From Physcomitrium patens (lineage: Eukaryota > Streptophyta > Bryopsida > Funariales > Funariaceae): DNA of 64,000 nucleotides. The position numbers and the translations under genes were made by a program. This document shows, piece after piece, positions 1-12,854 of the stretch. The notes under the pieces are model-generated. The model was not told the DNA's origin, did not search any database, and saw only the letters and a program-made list of their open reading frames with translations. The DNA is taken from the NCBI RefSeq assembly GCF_000002425.4, contig NC_037256.1, forward strand, positions 17,520,586 to 17,584,585, written 5' to 3'. Each line of letters begins with the position of its first letter. Positions within the stretch are counted from its first letter, which is position 1.

Positions 1-1538
1 ACATAGCTATAAAAAAGGAGAGAGAGAGAAGGAGCTCGGCTACCCAAGCCCTCTTAACCAGGTAGGAGGAGGCCCGAAAGTGGCAGACACATCTCCACCA
101 TCTAGTTTAAAAATCTCTAACTAAGATCATGGGTGCATAGTGATCCTAATCCTAGATCCGATTTCAAGTCTGAAAATGCCTATATTTCAAAAACTAATGA
201 CTTTTTGGTAAAACTAATACCACCAATGTATCCAAAATATATATTTATCTTAGGATTGGCTATTAATAAGATCAAATCTAAGTTCTAAATTATTAAAATT
301 AATTAATTTGCTAATCTAGTTATAAATTTCAACTATAATTCTAATTCTAAGTATCTTAATTAGAAGATTAGCAAGGATTCTTGCCATTAAAGCCTTCATG
401 ATCACCATTCTTAAATTTGAACTTTTTTAAGTATAAACTCTTGGCAAATCACAACCTTTAATTTCAATTTGGCCTTGAATTAATATGCTTTTGATTTTTA
501 ATTAATTTATTTTTTCTCCATTCTTAAATTCCAAATGGTGATAAAAATCACCATGAAAAAAACTCTATCATAAAAATAGCTCATCTCCATCTTTTAAAGG
601 TCATCATTAATAATTAGATTTTATAAATTTTAAACTATTTTAATTATAAAATAGAATTTAAGCTTCAAAATCTTGAAATTAATTAGGAAGATAGAATAAT
701 TAGCTTTAAGGAGTTTTCTAACCATAGTCAAATTAGAGATTAGCCTTAAAATTTAAAATTAAGATTATGGATTAATTCAAGATATAATTTCTAAGAATTA
801 GAAGAGAAATTCTACTAAAACTTTAGTTTTGGCAATAAAAGAGAATTTAAATCAAATCAAGAAAGAAATCATAGACCTTCTAAATTTACTTTTCTTAAAA
901 TTTTAATAATCAATTAATCTAATAATTAAAAGTATCTATCTAATTAATAATCTAAAAATATAATAAAAGTCATAATTAACTAAAAAAATAATTTAAATCT
1001 ATTAATTAATTATTTTAGTATTAAAATTAATAGAAATATATAAAAAATTATAAAATTAATTATAATTAACCATTGGATCTTATAATTGTACTTATATATG
1101 GTGATCCTTTAGGAGGATTCGGAGAAGAGAAGAACTAAAAATTTATTATTATTAGAAGTACTAATTTTTTTATCTAATAAGCCACATAGTCTTAGGAAGT
1201 TAATTTATAGTTACAACTAAGAAGAAAATTAGACTTAGACTTGTCTGCTCCAATCATAGTTAGCTTAGACCTACAAAAAAAATATAGAAAAAAACCTATT
1301 CTCTTTGGCTAGAACTAGTTTGAATTCATAGCCAAAAAAAATTGAAAACCTGCCTTTCACCTTCATCGGAGTGAATTTGGACTAAAGAACTATAGAATTC
1401 TTAGAAGAATTGGAATTTGATTAGTCATAATATTAATATAAGCTCGTGTTAGTATAAATCTAAATAGAAGATTCTAAAGGATTATGTGAGATGATCTAAA
1501 GACATTTGCTTAGAGATCCTACCATATCCATTCTATAG

Positions 1539-1569
<31 letters not shown>

Positions 1570-2259
1570 CTTTTTCTTTTTCTTTTACATACTAATTAGC
1601 TCACAACAAGATAGCACCAATTTATAAAGTTGTAAGATTTGGATTCAATATTAGTCTTGACTAACTTCTTATATCCATAAATTGATGTTGTTAGAGACTA
1701 TTCTCAAATATTTGACAGAAGCAGGTTGTTAGCCAACTTAAAATATTAAAACTTCTAAATTCCTTATATTTATGGTGAATTTCCATATAGAGAAATTTTA
1801 ACATTTAAGTTTAGTAAATATTTCACAATTACAAGGTGGTGGTAACAATCTAATCCTTAAGCTTTGTATTTTTTGTATTTATTCATAAAAGTGCAAGTTG
1901 GGAGGTCTTTTCTATTTAAGATTTGCAATTGAACAAAATTATTAGAAAAGACTTCCTTCACCAAATAGAAACTTAGCCAAAGTATATCTAAATTGCCTAG
2001 AAGTCAAGCTTCTTGGCATCTCAAAGTAGAACCAATATGTGAAGTTGAAGAATTTGATTTTTATGACTTTTATCAAAGACAATTTTGCACCTCTTCTGAA
2101 TAGCCTCTATATGTTGAGTACTCATCCTATGTATTTTATTCAAGTCTTTGAATTATTCTAAGCAATCTTTTAAAGATTTATTGCAAAAAAATCTCTCATT
2201 GATAGCAATCTGGAAAAATATAATTTCTAACTTAATTATTAGAATGGCTTTTAATCCAT
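1..2259. other. Gene-free AT-rich stretch, unclassified
   Basis: No reading frame, RNA gene or recognised element domain is visible on either strand. The first ~110 bases are richer in G and C and include a TATA-like stretch next to GA repeats (about 8-32), so this may be the end of another retrotransposon LTR, but nothing here matches the other LTR families of the window. The remainder is strongly AT-rich with one long T run. The flank just left of 2260 has no clear match to B-family pol, so it is not shown whether the B2 element continues on this side of the X LTR. Confidence 0.4.
1542..1569. repeat. Poly-T run
   Basis: Twenty-eight consecutive T followed by interrupted T/C runs. Read on the minus strand it is a poly-A tract, which could mark the tail of a non-LTR insertion, but no LINE or SINE body or target duplication was found next to it. 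Confidence 0.7.
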
Positions 2260-3588
2260 TGTCGTACGACATGATTTGCTATCTGGGAATATATTAGGTA
2301 TATAGCTATAGAGAATTTAGCTTAAAACTTTATATAAAACTTGACTTAGCTTTCAAAACTCCTTTCATTTACATAAAACTCAAAATATAACAAAATCCCT
2401 TCAAAACATATTTTTCTCGTAAAGGATTTTCTCTTCAAGAACTTTAGAAATTCATAACTCTTGATTTAGGCAAAAAAACCAACCAAAAATTCACATCTAA
2501 TCTCTAGGCATCTAAGAAATCCTAGCAGATGCTCTAAATCCTAATTTACAAGCACCCAAGTACTATTATCTTAATATCTTAAGAATCTAATATTCAAATA
2601 TCATCAAACTTATGTAAAAAATTTACTTACATGAAATTATACATTTTCTAAAATTTTGAGCCAAAACCTTATGAAATTGCTTAAGATATAGCTCAAGACA
2701 CAACCACTAGTAAATCGGGTCACTTACTACCCTTAGATTGCATGCATTGACTTCAAAATCTAATAATTCTTTCGCGTCAACTTGGAATCTAGTAAGTAGT
2801 ATAAAAAAAGTGTAGGCACAAAAGTGATTTTTGTAGATGTAGTCGCCGATCCTCAATTGACTTTTGTAGGCGTGCGTTATGTCAAAAAGAGTGACAGTAG
2901 CTTCCAAATCAACACCTTAACTTTGAGCACCTATATTTCCTACATATAAACTCCAAATCATATAATATTTGTACCAAAACCATAGCCAAAATCCTAAACT
3001 TGCTGACCTTAACCTTCAAAGCTCGAATGGTTGTAAAAAACTAATCCTAAATTTCCTGACTTTAACCTTCAAAGCTTGAATGGCTATGAAAAACTAACCC
3101 TAATCTCTAATGTGGCCTCGAGCAGCCTCCTCAAAGGCCATTGGTCATGATTTTTGACCAATAGGAATGGAGATTTTCATCATTCATCTCCATTCATCTA
3201 TATTGGTGCCGTAATTACTCCCTTTGCTACCAAAATCCTTCTTCAATCTTTTTTTTTATAAGATTTACATAATTTATGTTTTAAATATCAAATAAAAGAA
3301 TTAAAATAAGTTTTCAAAGGTCACCAATGTCTAACAAAGGTGGCTCTAAATATTTAGATGTTACTATCAACCAAAATCAATCTTAAAAGCCACTATCAAA
3401 AAGAAAATTAAAGTTATACAAATTCTATAGTAATTTTTTTAAACAACCTCTTCTCAAGGAAATAATCAAATTATATTCTACAACCAACTAAAATCTACTA
3501 ACACGACTCTCACCATGTTATTTAGTAAATTATATATTAAGTACATAATTACATTATTTTCATATAATAGCCAAATCACAATACGACA
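2260..3588. repeat. LTR of family X (copy Y1)
   Basis: A decayed copy of the ~1.3 kb repeat also seen at 44297-62699 (interrupted), at 51162-52440 (opposite orientation) and at 39352-40281 (partial). It runs from TG to CA, and its right end matches the ends of the other copies. Its orientation is the same as the 44297-62699 copy. Right of it lies B-family reverse transcriptase sequence, so it probably inserted into element B2 as a solo LTR. The short sequences flanking it are only loosely alike, so the target duplication is uncertain. No internal region can be assigned to this LTR family. Confidence 0.65.
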
Positions 3589-6500
3589 TCAAAAACTAAA
3601 TGCGGCTACTAACAAAAGTTTACTTTCTATTATCTTTTACGGATAGTATATTGGACACCGTAGCAAGGCATGAATGTTATTATTTTTTAGATGGATTTTT
3701 CAGTTATAATCAAGTTAAATTTATAAAGGTAGATCAACTAAAGACTACTTTTATTACGGACTGGGGAATATTTGCTTATCGTGTATGCCATTTAGATTAT
3801 ATAATACTCTAGCCACGTTTTAGAGGGTAATGACTCAGGCATTTTAAGATTACTTACAAATATTTAATGAGATATTTTTATATAAATTTTGTACTTTCAA
3901 TACAAAACATGATCATGTGAAATACCTAAGCAAATGTATGTATCAATATACTACATATAGGATATCATTGAACTTTGATAAATGTCAATTTGGTATTTTA
4001 TCTGGAAAACTCTTGGCACACATAGTTTCTTAAAGCAGTATTGCCATTGATCCAGATAAAGTTTAGTACATAATGAACTTGCCAAGACTAGAGATAGTGT
4101 CGAGTGTTTGTGGTTTTGTGAGCCATGTTAGTTATTATGAATGATTTATTCATTTATTTGCAGTCATTTATCAACCTCTGACTAATCTTTTAAAGAAACT
4201 TCTGTCAAATGAGACGAGTCTAATTTGGACCAAGGAGTGTACAATGTTATTTAAAGAATTGAAGCAAAAATTGATATCTACACCAATATCAGTGGCCCTT
4301 TGTTGAACAAAGTCATTTCATATATATGTTGATGCATCCAATATTGTTTTTGGATCTGTGTTAAGTGAATAGAATGAAAAGGACTTGGATCATTTAATAT
4401 ATTATGCCAGTTGATAATTGATGGCTGCTGAACAAAATTACACTACTACTGAATGGGAAGCTTTAGACATGATATATTTGATATAGAAATTTTGGCATTA
4501 TTTACTAGGTTATCTATTCATATTTTATGTGGATCATGATGCCTTAAAATACATGATTAATAAGCCTCAATTGAGTAGACGCATTACCAGATGGGATTAC
4601 TATTACAAGAATTTAATTTTATTATTATTGTAAGACTTGAAAAAAACGATGCAAATAGTGACTATTTATCCTAGTTGTCTAATATTTTGGACAATGAATC
4701 TGTCTTTGATATATTTTTTGATGTTGATTTATTTGCTATGGATGTGATTTCATTAGAGTATATTGAAATAATTCAGTTTTTGACATTTCAAATATTTCCA
4801 CTTATATTTAGCGAGAAGCTTAAGAAATACTTTATTTTGAAAAGTGTAATGTATACAATGATTGATGAAGCTTTGTATAAGCAAAGAAATAATGGCATTT
4901 TATGATGCTATATCTTTCAAAGTGAAGTATAGATAATATTAGATGATTGCCACTTAGATAATTGTGGTGGACATTTTGCTGATCATAGTACTGCTCAAAA
5001 AGCTTTAATAGCCAGATATTGATAGCTAATAATGTTTTCAGATGTACTTGAATATGTTTGCCAATATGATCTATGTCAAAGAATAGGTTGACTAATTGAT
5101 ACCTCTTCTATGCCATTAGTTCTAATTTTGGTCTAAGCACCATTTAAAAAATGGAGAATTGATTTTGTTGAATCAATTGCACCAGCTTTGAGACATGGAT
5201 AGAAGCAGTATATTTTAGTCGCCATGGACTATGTAACAAAATGGGCAGAGTATGTTGTAACATGACATGATAATACAAACATTATTGCTACTATTCTATA
5301 CTAGAATATTATCACTCGGTTTGGGTATCCTAAAGAATTGGTTAGTAATGAAAGAATCCATTTCATTAATTGTATAATTGCAGCTTTAATGGACACGTAC
5401 AAGATCAAGCATAGGAAAATAACTCCCTATCATACTAGAACCAATGGACAAACAAAAAAGACCAATGGTATTTTATGCAAGATATTAACTAAGATTATTT
5501 TGAGGGTGGGCACGGATTGGGATATCAAATTAATTGCAGCCTTAAAGGCATATCGTACAGCATATAAAGTGATAATCAATTCCACCTTCTTTAAATTGAT
5601 TTATGAGCAAGAAGCAATCTTATCAATCAAACTAAAAGTCTAGAGTTTATAAATTGTACTAGATGAACGACTGAGTAATAAAGAGTCCATGCAATATCAG
5701 TTAGCAAAATTGGATGAAATTTGGGCTATTGATCTTTGAACAATGGAAGCTATTCAAAAATGATGGAAGAGTTATTACAATAGTAAATTGTAACCTAAGA
5801 GTTTTATGTCCAATGCTTTGGTCTTGCTTTATGATAGTCATTTTAATAATTTTTCAGTATAATTTCAAGTCCGATCATATGGTCTGTATCGGGTGGTTGA
5901 AGGATTTTTCAATGGATCAGTCCAATTAGAAGATTGTATGGGCTATCATTTCAGTACACATATTAATGGGAACCAATTACGGTTGTATTATATTTAAAAT
6001 TCGGGATGAGTTTTAATTTTTTTTTGGAATTAATTATTGATATAGATAGACTAGAATGTAGAGGCAACTAAAAGAATAGTTAGAAATGTAATTAGTAGTA
6101 GGTCAGATGGAATGGCCAGAGAAATAAAAATTATGGATAAGATGTTATCATTATCACGACTACGTAAAAGAATAGGAGTGGAGTGACCATTTAAGGTCAT
6201 TCTATGGTATCGCATTCTATTGTTTTTCTGTATTATAATTTCTTATGTTTCAAGAGTACTAAAGAGTAGCATTAAGGATTAGAGCTTTGAAGAGTATATG
6301 TCATGGTAATTGAGAGTACAAAGAGAACTACAAACAAAGAGGAAAGTGGCCGAAATGTGAAAGCTAAATGCAATTTGGGACCACCATCTGTAGTAATTAT
6401 TACTAATATAGAGCTTATAAAATTGGAGGCTCAAGTTCGTGAATTGGGAGAGTAAAATGAAGACCTTTTAGCGTGTTGAGAAAGGAACCAATGGAAGGAT

Positions 6501-7418
6501 CGGAAGAGGATGAAAGTTTAGATTTGGAATCAAAATCAGTGGAACCAACAACAGATAATGTGGAAGTTGATCAATTGGATCAGCCAGGGAGATAGCAATA
6601 TTGTAGAATTTTATTAAGTAGTTTTTTTTAGATATATATCAATTCTGTATTTGCAAGGATGCTCCACAGTTAGGAGTGGGACTATGTAGAATAGGTAAAA
6701 ATTTACTTTTATAAGATATTGATAAAATAGATTAATCATTCTTAGGGTAGTCAATTCAGTAAGTTAGATGATTGAATTAGTTGTGAAAAATAGTTAAGTA
6801 GGGAATGACAGTTAGAATCTAGAATTTCAATGATGAGTATATAGTAGTTGAAGAAGATATTAGAAGGGTGAGACTGTGATAGTCATGAGCTGGGATAAGC
6901 TTGGTACTATCTCTTATTTTCTTGTTTATTTTATTTTTTTAGATTTTAATCACTATGAAGTGAATCTATGGAATAAATCATAGATTAATTTATAGGATAT
7001 TGAGTATGAAATTGGAGTATTATGTAATTGAATTATTATGAGAAGACATTGGGAGTTTGTTATTAGATTCTGTGGGAGATTGTTCATAGATGGAAGATTA
7101 TGATTGTTGTTTATTGAGAGTTGTATGTGTTTTGACAGAAGAAGTCTATTATTTCTAGTATTGTATGGAATTTATATATTTTCAGTGGTCTTTTGAGAGT
7201 GCATGGTTGTACATCATTGTTGTTATCAATTGATGAAGGAGTATTGTTAGTGGGAAAAAACATTGTAGTGTTCTTTGGTATTTTTAGTGGTTCAAAATAT
7301 AGTTAATTGTATGACCTTAATGTGTAAGCTCATGTAGTTAGTCTTTCTCTGCATTCAAATCTCCCTTTATAGATTTATTGTGAAAAGAATTTATAAAATA
7401 AGTAAAATGACAATTATA
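3589..7418 (+). mobile_element. B-family Ty3/gypsy fossil, 3' part (B2)
   Basis: Decayed copy of the same element as 44559-55719. In order it keeps reverse transcriptase (from about 3597, with the short motif FLDGFFSYNQV), RNase H (about 4310-4580), integrase (about 4900-5640), a GPF/Y-like tail (about 5780-6000), remains of the extra 3' frame (about 6190-6600) and the 3' LTR. The 5' LTR, gag and protease are absent; the copy is cut at its left by the X LTR. At its right the LTR abuts integrase of chromovirus H, which suggests B2 inserted into H. It is heavily broken and clearly older than the copy at 44559-55719. Confidence 0.8.
6685..7418 (+). repeat. 3' LTR of B2
   Basis: Aligns over its length with the B LTRs at 44559-45299 and 54980-55719. 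It has the same start after a purine-rich tract (GGAGTGGGACTA, near 6673-6684) and a similar end. It is about 734 bases long, much more diverged than the two LTRs of element B are from each other. Confidence 0.75.
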
Positions 7419-10400
7419 AACACATAATTGTGCTTTGTATTTTAAAATATATAATTTTCTTTCAAAATAGAGTAGATTATTTTTGAACTTAAACTTGGAA
7501 GTATTATAAGACTTAAAAGAATTATTCTTAATATTATGAACAAGAAGATCAAATGACATATTTGATTGAACTTGCTTAAAAAAGGTTGAATCAACAATCA
7601 ATATTGATTTCATTGCTCGAAGATAAAAATATTCCAACTTTAAAAAAATTATTTTTTACAGATCAATAGCTCCATCTCCTTCTTTGGATGTAAGTTAAGA
7701 ATGTATAGAAAAGATTTTTGACAAACCTTGTTGTTTTTTGGATCAATAAATGATCTTGAAATCAAATTTTAATAAAGACATATTCCAATAAATTTGGTGA
7801 CAATTCATAATACATACTGATATGAAATACTTAAGGTTCTTATAATTTATATATATAGTGATTAGATTAGAATTTCCTTCTATATAATGATATCATTTTT
7901 GAAATGAATCCTCAATTATAAGAAGCTTTTTGTCATAGATCTTGTAGTTAATCTCAGCTATTGAAAAAAATTGAAATAGGAAGCTACTAGATGGAACTTG
8001 TCATTTGCTCCTATTTGTGACAAAATTACATCTATAGAAATATTTGATGTATTTGTTTCTATAAAAAAATGTCTAAAAAAATTTGACATAATATAAGATT
8101 GATGTAGAAATAAATATTATCTTTAAGACTTTATAAGATGCTTCAACTTCTTTGTCCTACTAAATTTTATTTTTAAATGTTAGTTATGTAAAAAAAGATA
8201 GAATTTGAAAAAAAATCTTGATAAAAATTTCATAATGATTGGAAAATTTTAAAAGACATTGCATATCTTTGATTGTTTTTGAGATCTTCAAATCCGTGAT
8301 AGTTTCAACCTTTTTAGGATCTATCATAAGGCCATTGTTTGAAATGATGTATTTTAAGAAGTCAAATTCAATAATATGAAATATACTCTTTTCCATCTTG
8401 GCATATGATACTATATTTTTTACTTTTTGTAACACATGACAAATATGAAGTTCATGCACTTTTATATTTTTAATTTAAATTAAAATATTGTATGAATAAT
8501 ATATAATAAATTCATTAAGATATTCACAAAATATATCATTTATTAGATGTTAAAAAGTAATTGGTTTATTTGTGAGTCTAAAAGGCATGACATTATATTT
8601 AAAATATCCATACCTAGTTCAAAACATAATTTTTTATTCATCTCATTTTTTAATCTTTACTAGGTTGTATGCTTGTTATAGATCTACATTTGTACAAATC
8701 TTTGTTTGATTGAGTTCATCAAGACATCTTAAAATCAAAGGTAAAGGATACCTATTTCAGATGGTGATCTTATGGAGTCCTTGATAGTCTATATGCATTT
8801 GTTGAGATTTGCTGAGATCCATCTTTTTTCTTCACAAATAAGATAAGAATTCCTACTAGAGATTCAAAATGGTATATGAAGCTCTTAGCCAAATATTTCT
8901 TAAAAATCTCAATATTGGCTTAAAATTCTATTTGAAATCTTTTTTTTAACAAAAATATATGTAGTATATATAGCAAAAATTGGCCTTTTTTTTTACAATA
9001 TGCATGATTTTTCTTGCATTTGTCATTTAATATTTGGCAATGTTGTATTGGACTTATGGATTTCTACTTGACTAGTAGAATCTTAGACTAGACTATGAAA
9101 AAATCAAGGTTATGAAAAATCTGATCTATTTGAGGATTATACTTCTCTAACTATGATAATCTTAAAATAATTGGATTGGAAGAAAATCTAATGATATTAA
9201 ATATAACTAAGATACTACAAACTTTAATTATTATATTTAAAAGAAATATTTTATAGATAATATTTCCATAAAATAATAAACAACCATCTATGACCTCTAT
9301 ATGTATGGATTTGATTTTCTTAACTAAAGATATTTCTTATTTTTTGATAAAATCTTTGTCTATAAAATAGTCTAAGGCTCCTAAATCTAATAAGGTAAAT
9401 ATTTTGTGATTTTTAAATTCAAAATAAACTTCAATTATAAAACAAGGTGAAGAATTTAAATAGAAAATAAAACCTTTATTAGATATTGGATAAGATTTTA
9501 GATGTATAGTTTCTATTATAGTTGAAAAAACTTATTTTTTGACACATCATCTTCTTCGACAACTGTGCTCCTTATTTTATGATTATATTGCTTCTTTAGA
9601 CAACATTAAGTAATATGCTTGGATTTTCCACAATATAGACATAAACCTTAAATCAAATCTTTTCTTGCTTATTAAGAGATTTAAAATATATTATATAAAT
9701 TTACATATGCTCTAGCCTAGATGAAGGTCAATTATTGTATACAATGGTTTAAGTAATAAACTACTCTAATGAGTTTATTCTCGTTATTTTTAACAATTTA
9801 TCTTTGATATTATCATTCAATTCATATCAAAATTAATTGATAAAGTCTTATAATTTCAATCTACAATATTGTATCTTTTTTAAAATTTAGTAATATATAT
9901 GGTGGCTAAACATGATCCTTGTCATAATAATATAAATTTTATTATTATTATTCTTTCTTCAAATATAGCTATAAATATATTTAAGAATAAATTTAAATTA
10001 TAGAGTAATTATAAATCTTTTTTCATTAAAGATACAAATTAAAAAATTATACATCTAGATAGAAGTATATTAATCAAATTAACTTGAGTGAATCTATCAA
10101 AATATTAAAAAAGATACAATATTAGATAGAACTTCATTTATTATAAAAATCCTTGAAATTTTGATCTTGTTCTATCAAACTTCTTTGGCATATTTATCCT
10201 TGCTTCTTTCATATTTGCAATAGCGATGCTTCTTGGATTTGATTGTGAACTTAAACTTGCTTCTTTCAATTGCACAGCTTGTTGGTATAACCTTTGAAAT
10301 TTATTATTGATTTTTTCTATAGGCATAAAAATAGTACTTTCATAATTTATATTAAAAATATATAAGATTTCTACTCTAAGAATATTGACAAACTTGTGAA

Positions 10401-10631
10401 GATCTATAATAGTTATAAATCTATTTTTATTTCTATTAAGAGTAGTATCCATAATTTTTTCTTTTATAAATAACTCAAATAAATTTATAAGTTAAATTAC
10501 AAGAGGATAATTTGCAACCACTAATACTAGATAGACTTTATAAAAAGACCAAAAAGTCTTAAAATAAGACTAAGGACTAGAAAGGTATTAACATGAATAA
10601 AAAAAGCATCACTTTTACCTCTATATATACT
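7419..10631 (-). mobile_element. Chromovirus fossil H, coding part
   Basis: Minus-strand Ty3/gypsy chromovirus of the same family as F and G. Read on the minus strand from right to left it has the inner part of the 5' LTR (about 10535-10631), gag (about 9560-10470), protease (about 9060-9480), reverse transcriptase (about 8180-8920), RNase H (about 7560-8130) and the start of integrase, cut at 7419 by the B2 LTR. Short motifs such as DPKKVETI and FSNHYEIFIK mark the RT thumb region. The rest of integrase, the chromodomain and the 3' LTR are not in the window. It is the oldest layer of the left nest and is very heavily broken. Its 5' LTR continues beyond E and the D-family solo LTR, at 29866-30174. 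Confidence 0.75.
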
Positions 10632-10636
10632 ATCTA

Positions 10637-11213
10637 CATAATAAGATATAAATAAGATATTTATATTATTCATACATAGAAATAGATAGTTAAAATCATG
10701 CTTGAAAAGTTATAGAAGTTTCTAGAATTAGGGCTAGATGAGTAGATCATATAAGATCCATTGTAGAACATTCTAGAAAGAGCTTAGGGTGGCTATATAT
10801 GAGGGACTCACCATAGAATCTTTTACAAAGGACTTAGGGCAATTATCTAGGTAGGACCTATCATGAAACCTTCTAAAAAGGACTTATAGCAATTATTTAA
10901 ATGGAGTCCATTATCTAAGAATATTCTAAAAAGTCCAAGGCGATAGAATAAAGTATAAATAAGACTAATCAAGACCTTTTGAGCATCTAGTTAGATATAG
11001 CTTCAAACCTTCTCTCTTAATAAAGTTTGGTTTTAAACCTTCTTGTTCAATTCTGTTTTGTTCTATTTTTATATGTAGAATTTTGTCTTTTGTATTCTAT
11101 TCTATTTAATTCTGTTCAATTTTATTTTAGTCTGTTTTGTCCTATTTTGTGATAAAATTTTATGTAGCTATGGATTAAGTCTTAAACTTTCAAGATAGAC
11201 TAGTCCTATTTCA
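10637..11213 (+). repeat. 5' LTR of E
   Basis: Pairs with 21981-22507 and with the minus-strand copy at 32321-32849 (element J). It ends directly before a tRNA-iMet-like primer site. Confidence 0.85.
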
Positions 11214-11214
11214 T

Positions 11215-11226
11215 TGATATCAGAGT
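11215..11226 (+). other. Primer-binding site of E (tRNA-iMet type)
   Basis: TGATATCAGAGT matches 10 of 12 bases of the plant tRNA-iMet site TGGTATCAGAGC and lies one base after the 5' LTR. Confidence 0.8.
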
Positions 11227-11389
11227 GAGTGTTAAACTATTTTTTAGTAGTGTATCGATAGCCACCATCTAATTTGTGGTCAATTATTGTAGTCACAATA
11301 GATACTCTATTGAGACTATTATGAACTATTTCTAAAAAGACAACTAAAAAGTAGAAGGACATTATAATAGTAGAGTCCAGTAAAAAAAT

Positions 11390-12052
11390 TACAGCATGAA
11401 AAATATGACAGAGCAATTTCAGATGGAGGCTCAAATACAACACCTCTTAGGCTAGATAGCTATTTTATAAGGACAAATAGAAGCCTTTGGGACAAGAAAG
11501 TCGACATCTGCTAGGCTGAAATTGAGTAAGCCTAATACATACTCTAGGACTTTAAGACAAGAAGATATATATAAATGGTTCTTCAACATGCGACAATATC
11601 TCTAACTATCTAGCGGAAATATCACTGAAGGAATTACATATGCAGCTAGCTATTTGAAAGATGCAGTAGCTATTTGGTAGCAATATTGAGTTCAAAGCAA
11701 TAGAGCTTAAGATGGATTTTGTGATTGAAAGGAATTTAAAATAAAATTTAGGAATCAATTTTGGCTCATTAATATAAAAAAGTTAACATGTGATTATTTG
11801 ATAAATCTTACACAATTTAGGTTGGTACAAATTTATATCTTCCAATTCAAATTCCTATGTTTTCAAATTGATAATGTTTCAGAGGCGAAGATGATAGATG
11901 AATTTTTTTGGAATTTGAAACCTGAGATCTAATGAGAGGTGGAACTAAAGAATCTATAAATGTTTGAAGAGATAATTAGGATTGTAGAGATGATTGATGC
12001 TATAGTTTTTAGAAATCATATAACACAACCTATAGCAAGAAGTCCTCTATTG
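11390..12052 (+). pseudogene. E gag remnant
   Basis: Remains of a chromovirus gag, with recognisable capsid-like stretches (for example KLSKPNTYS and a later region around 11740-11990). It is followed by the B-family solo LTR at 12058, which separates it from the protease/RT part. Broken; no intact frame remains. Confidence 0.6.
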
Positions 12053-12057
12053 ATATC

Positions 12058-12849
12058 TATGATTGTTTGTTTTACTTATTCTGAAAGAAACCTTGCAGAA
12101 TAAACCCGTATAGGGAGATTCGAACATGGGAAATGACTAGTTGCTTAAGCGTTCACGTCAGGGTCACACAATCAATTACCTCCTGAATGTATTGTCTCTA
12201 TTTCTAATATCTGAACATACAAGAAAACTATAATCTCTTCCTTCACCTTATCGGTCTCTTTCTTACAGCAATTCAGTCATACCAATAACTACTATTTCCA
12301 CCAATATATTCACCCTCATAATCTCCAATTGTAATATTGTGTCCTTATAGCTTTCAGCACACAATTATCCTCGTTTCAATCATTGGAATTCTTTACACAG
12401 AACTGCCATTCACATTACAGTGTTTCACACAAATACAGACTCAATCTCTCTGCTGAACTATAATCAGATTTCAGCATTCAATCTTTCTTCTTCTCAAATA
12501 ATACCAATGACATTTCTATTTCATAATTCACTTCACAATATTCAAAAACTTTCAATCCTCTTATTCAAAGAAAATAACAAACAAAAAAAACGAGGTAGCA
12601 CCAAACTTATCTCGGCTCACAACTATCACAGCGATGGCCTTCGGTTCATGACTATCACAATCTGGCATCTTAATTAACTTCTACAACTCCTATATACTTT
12701 CCCCTGATTCTCCAGATTCTAACCGTAATTTTGTAATTAATCGCTTTTAAGAACTAAATCACTTATCCGTCCTCTTGAATTTCCTATTATATAGACTATT
12801 AATATATTTTATCAATATCTTTCAAAAACGAATTAATATCTATTCTATA
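12058..12849 (-). repeat. Solo LTR of B family inside E
   Basis: Reverse complement of the B LTR: the segment around 12075-12170 closely follows the end of the B LTRs (the stretch ending in AAGTAAAACGACAATCACA), and the far end matches the beginning of the B2 LTR. A perfect five-base target duplication ATATC flanks it (12053-12057 and 12850-12854). There is no internal sequence, so this is a solo LTR left by LTR-LTR recombination. It is less AT-rich than its host element, consistent with later arrival. Confidence 0.85.
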
Positions 12850-12854
12850 ATATC

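Noticed and set aside
1542-1569. Non-LTR retrotransposon (LINE or SINE) tail
   Set aside because: No body sequence, internal promoter boxes or target duplication around the T run; the same holds for the A run at 30715-30757.
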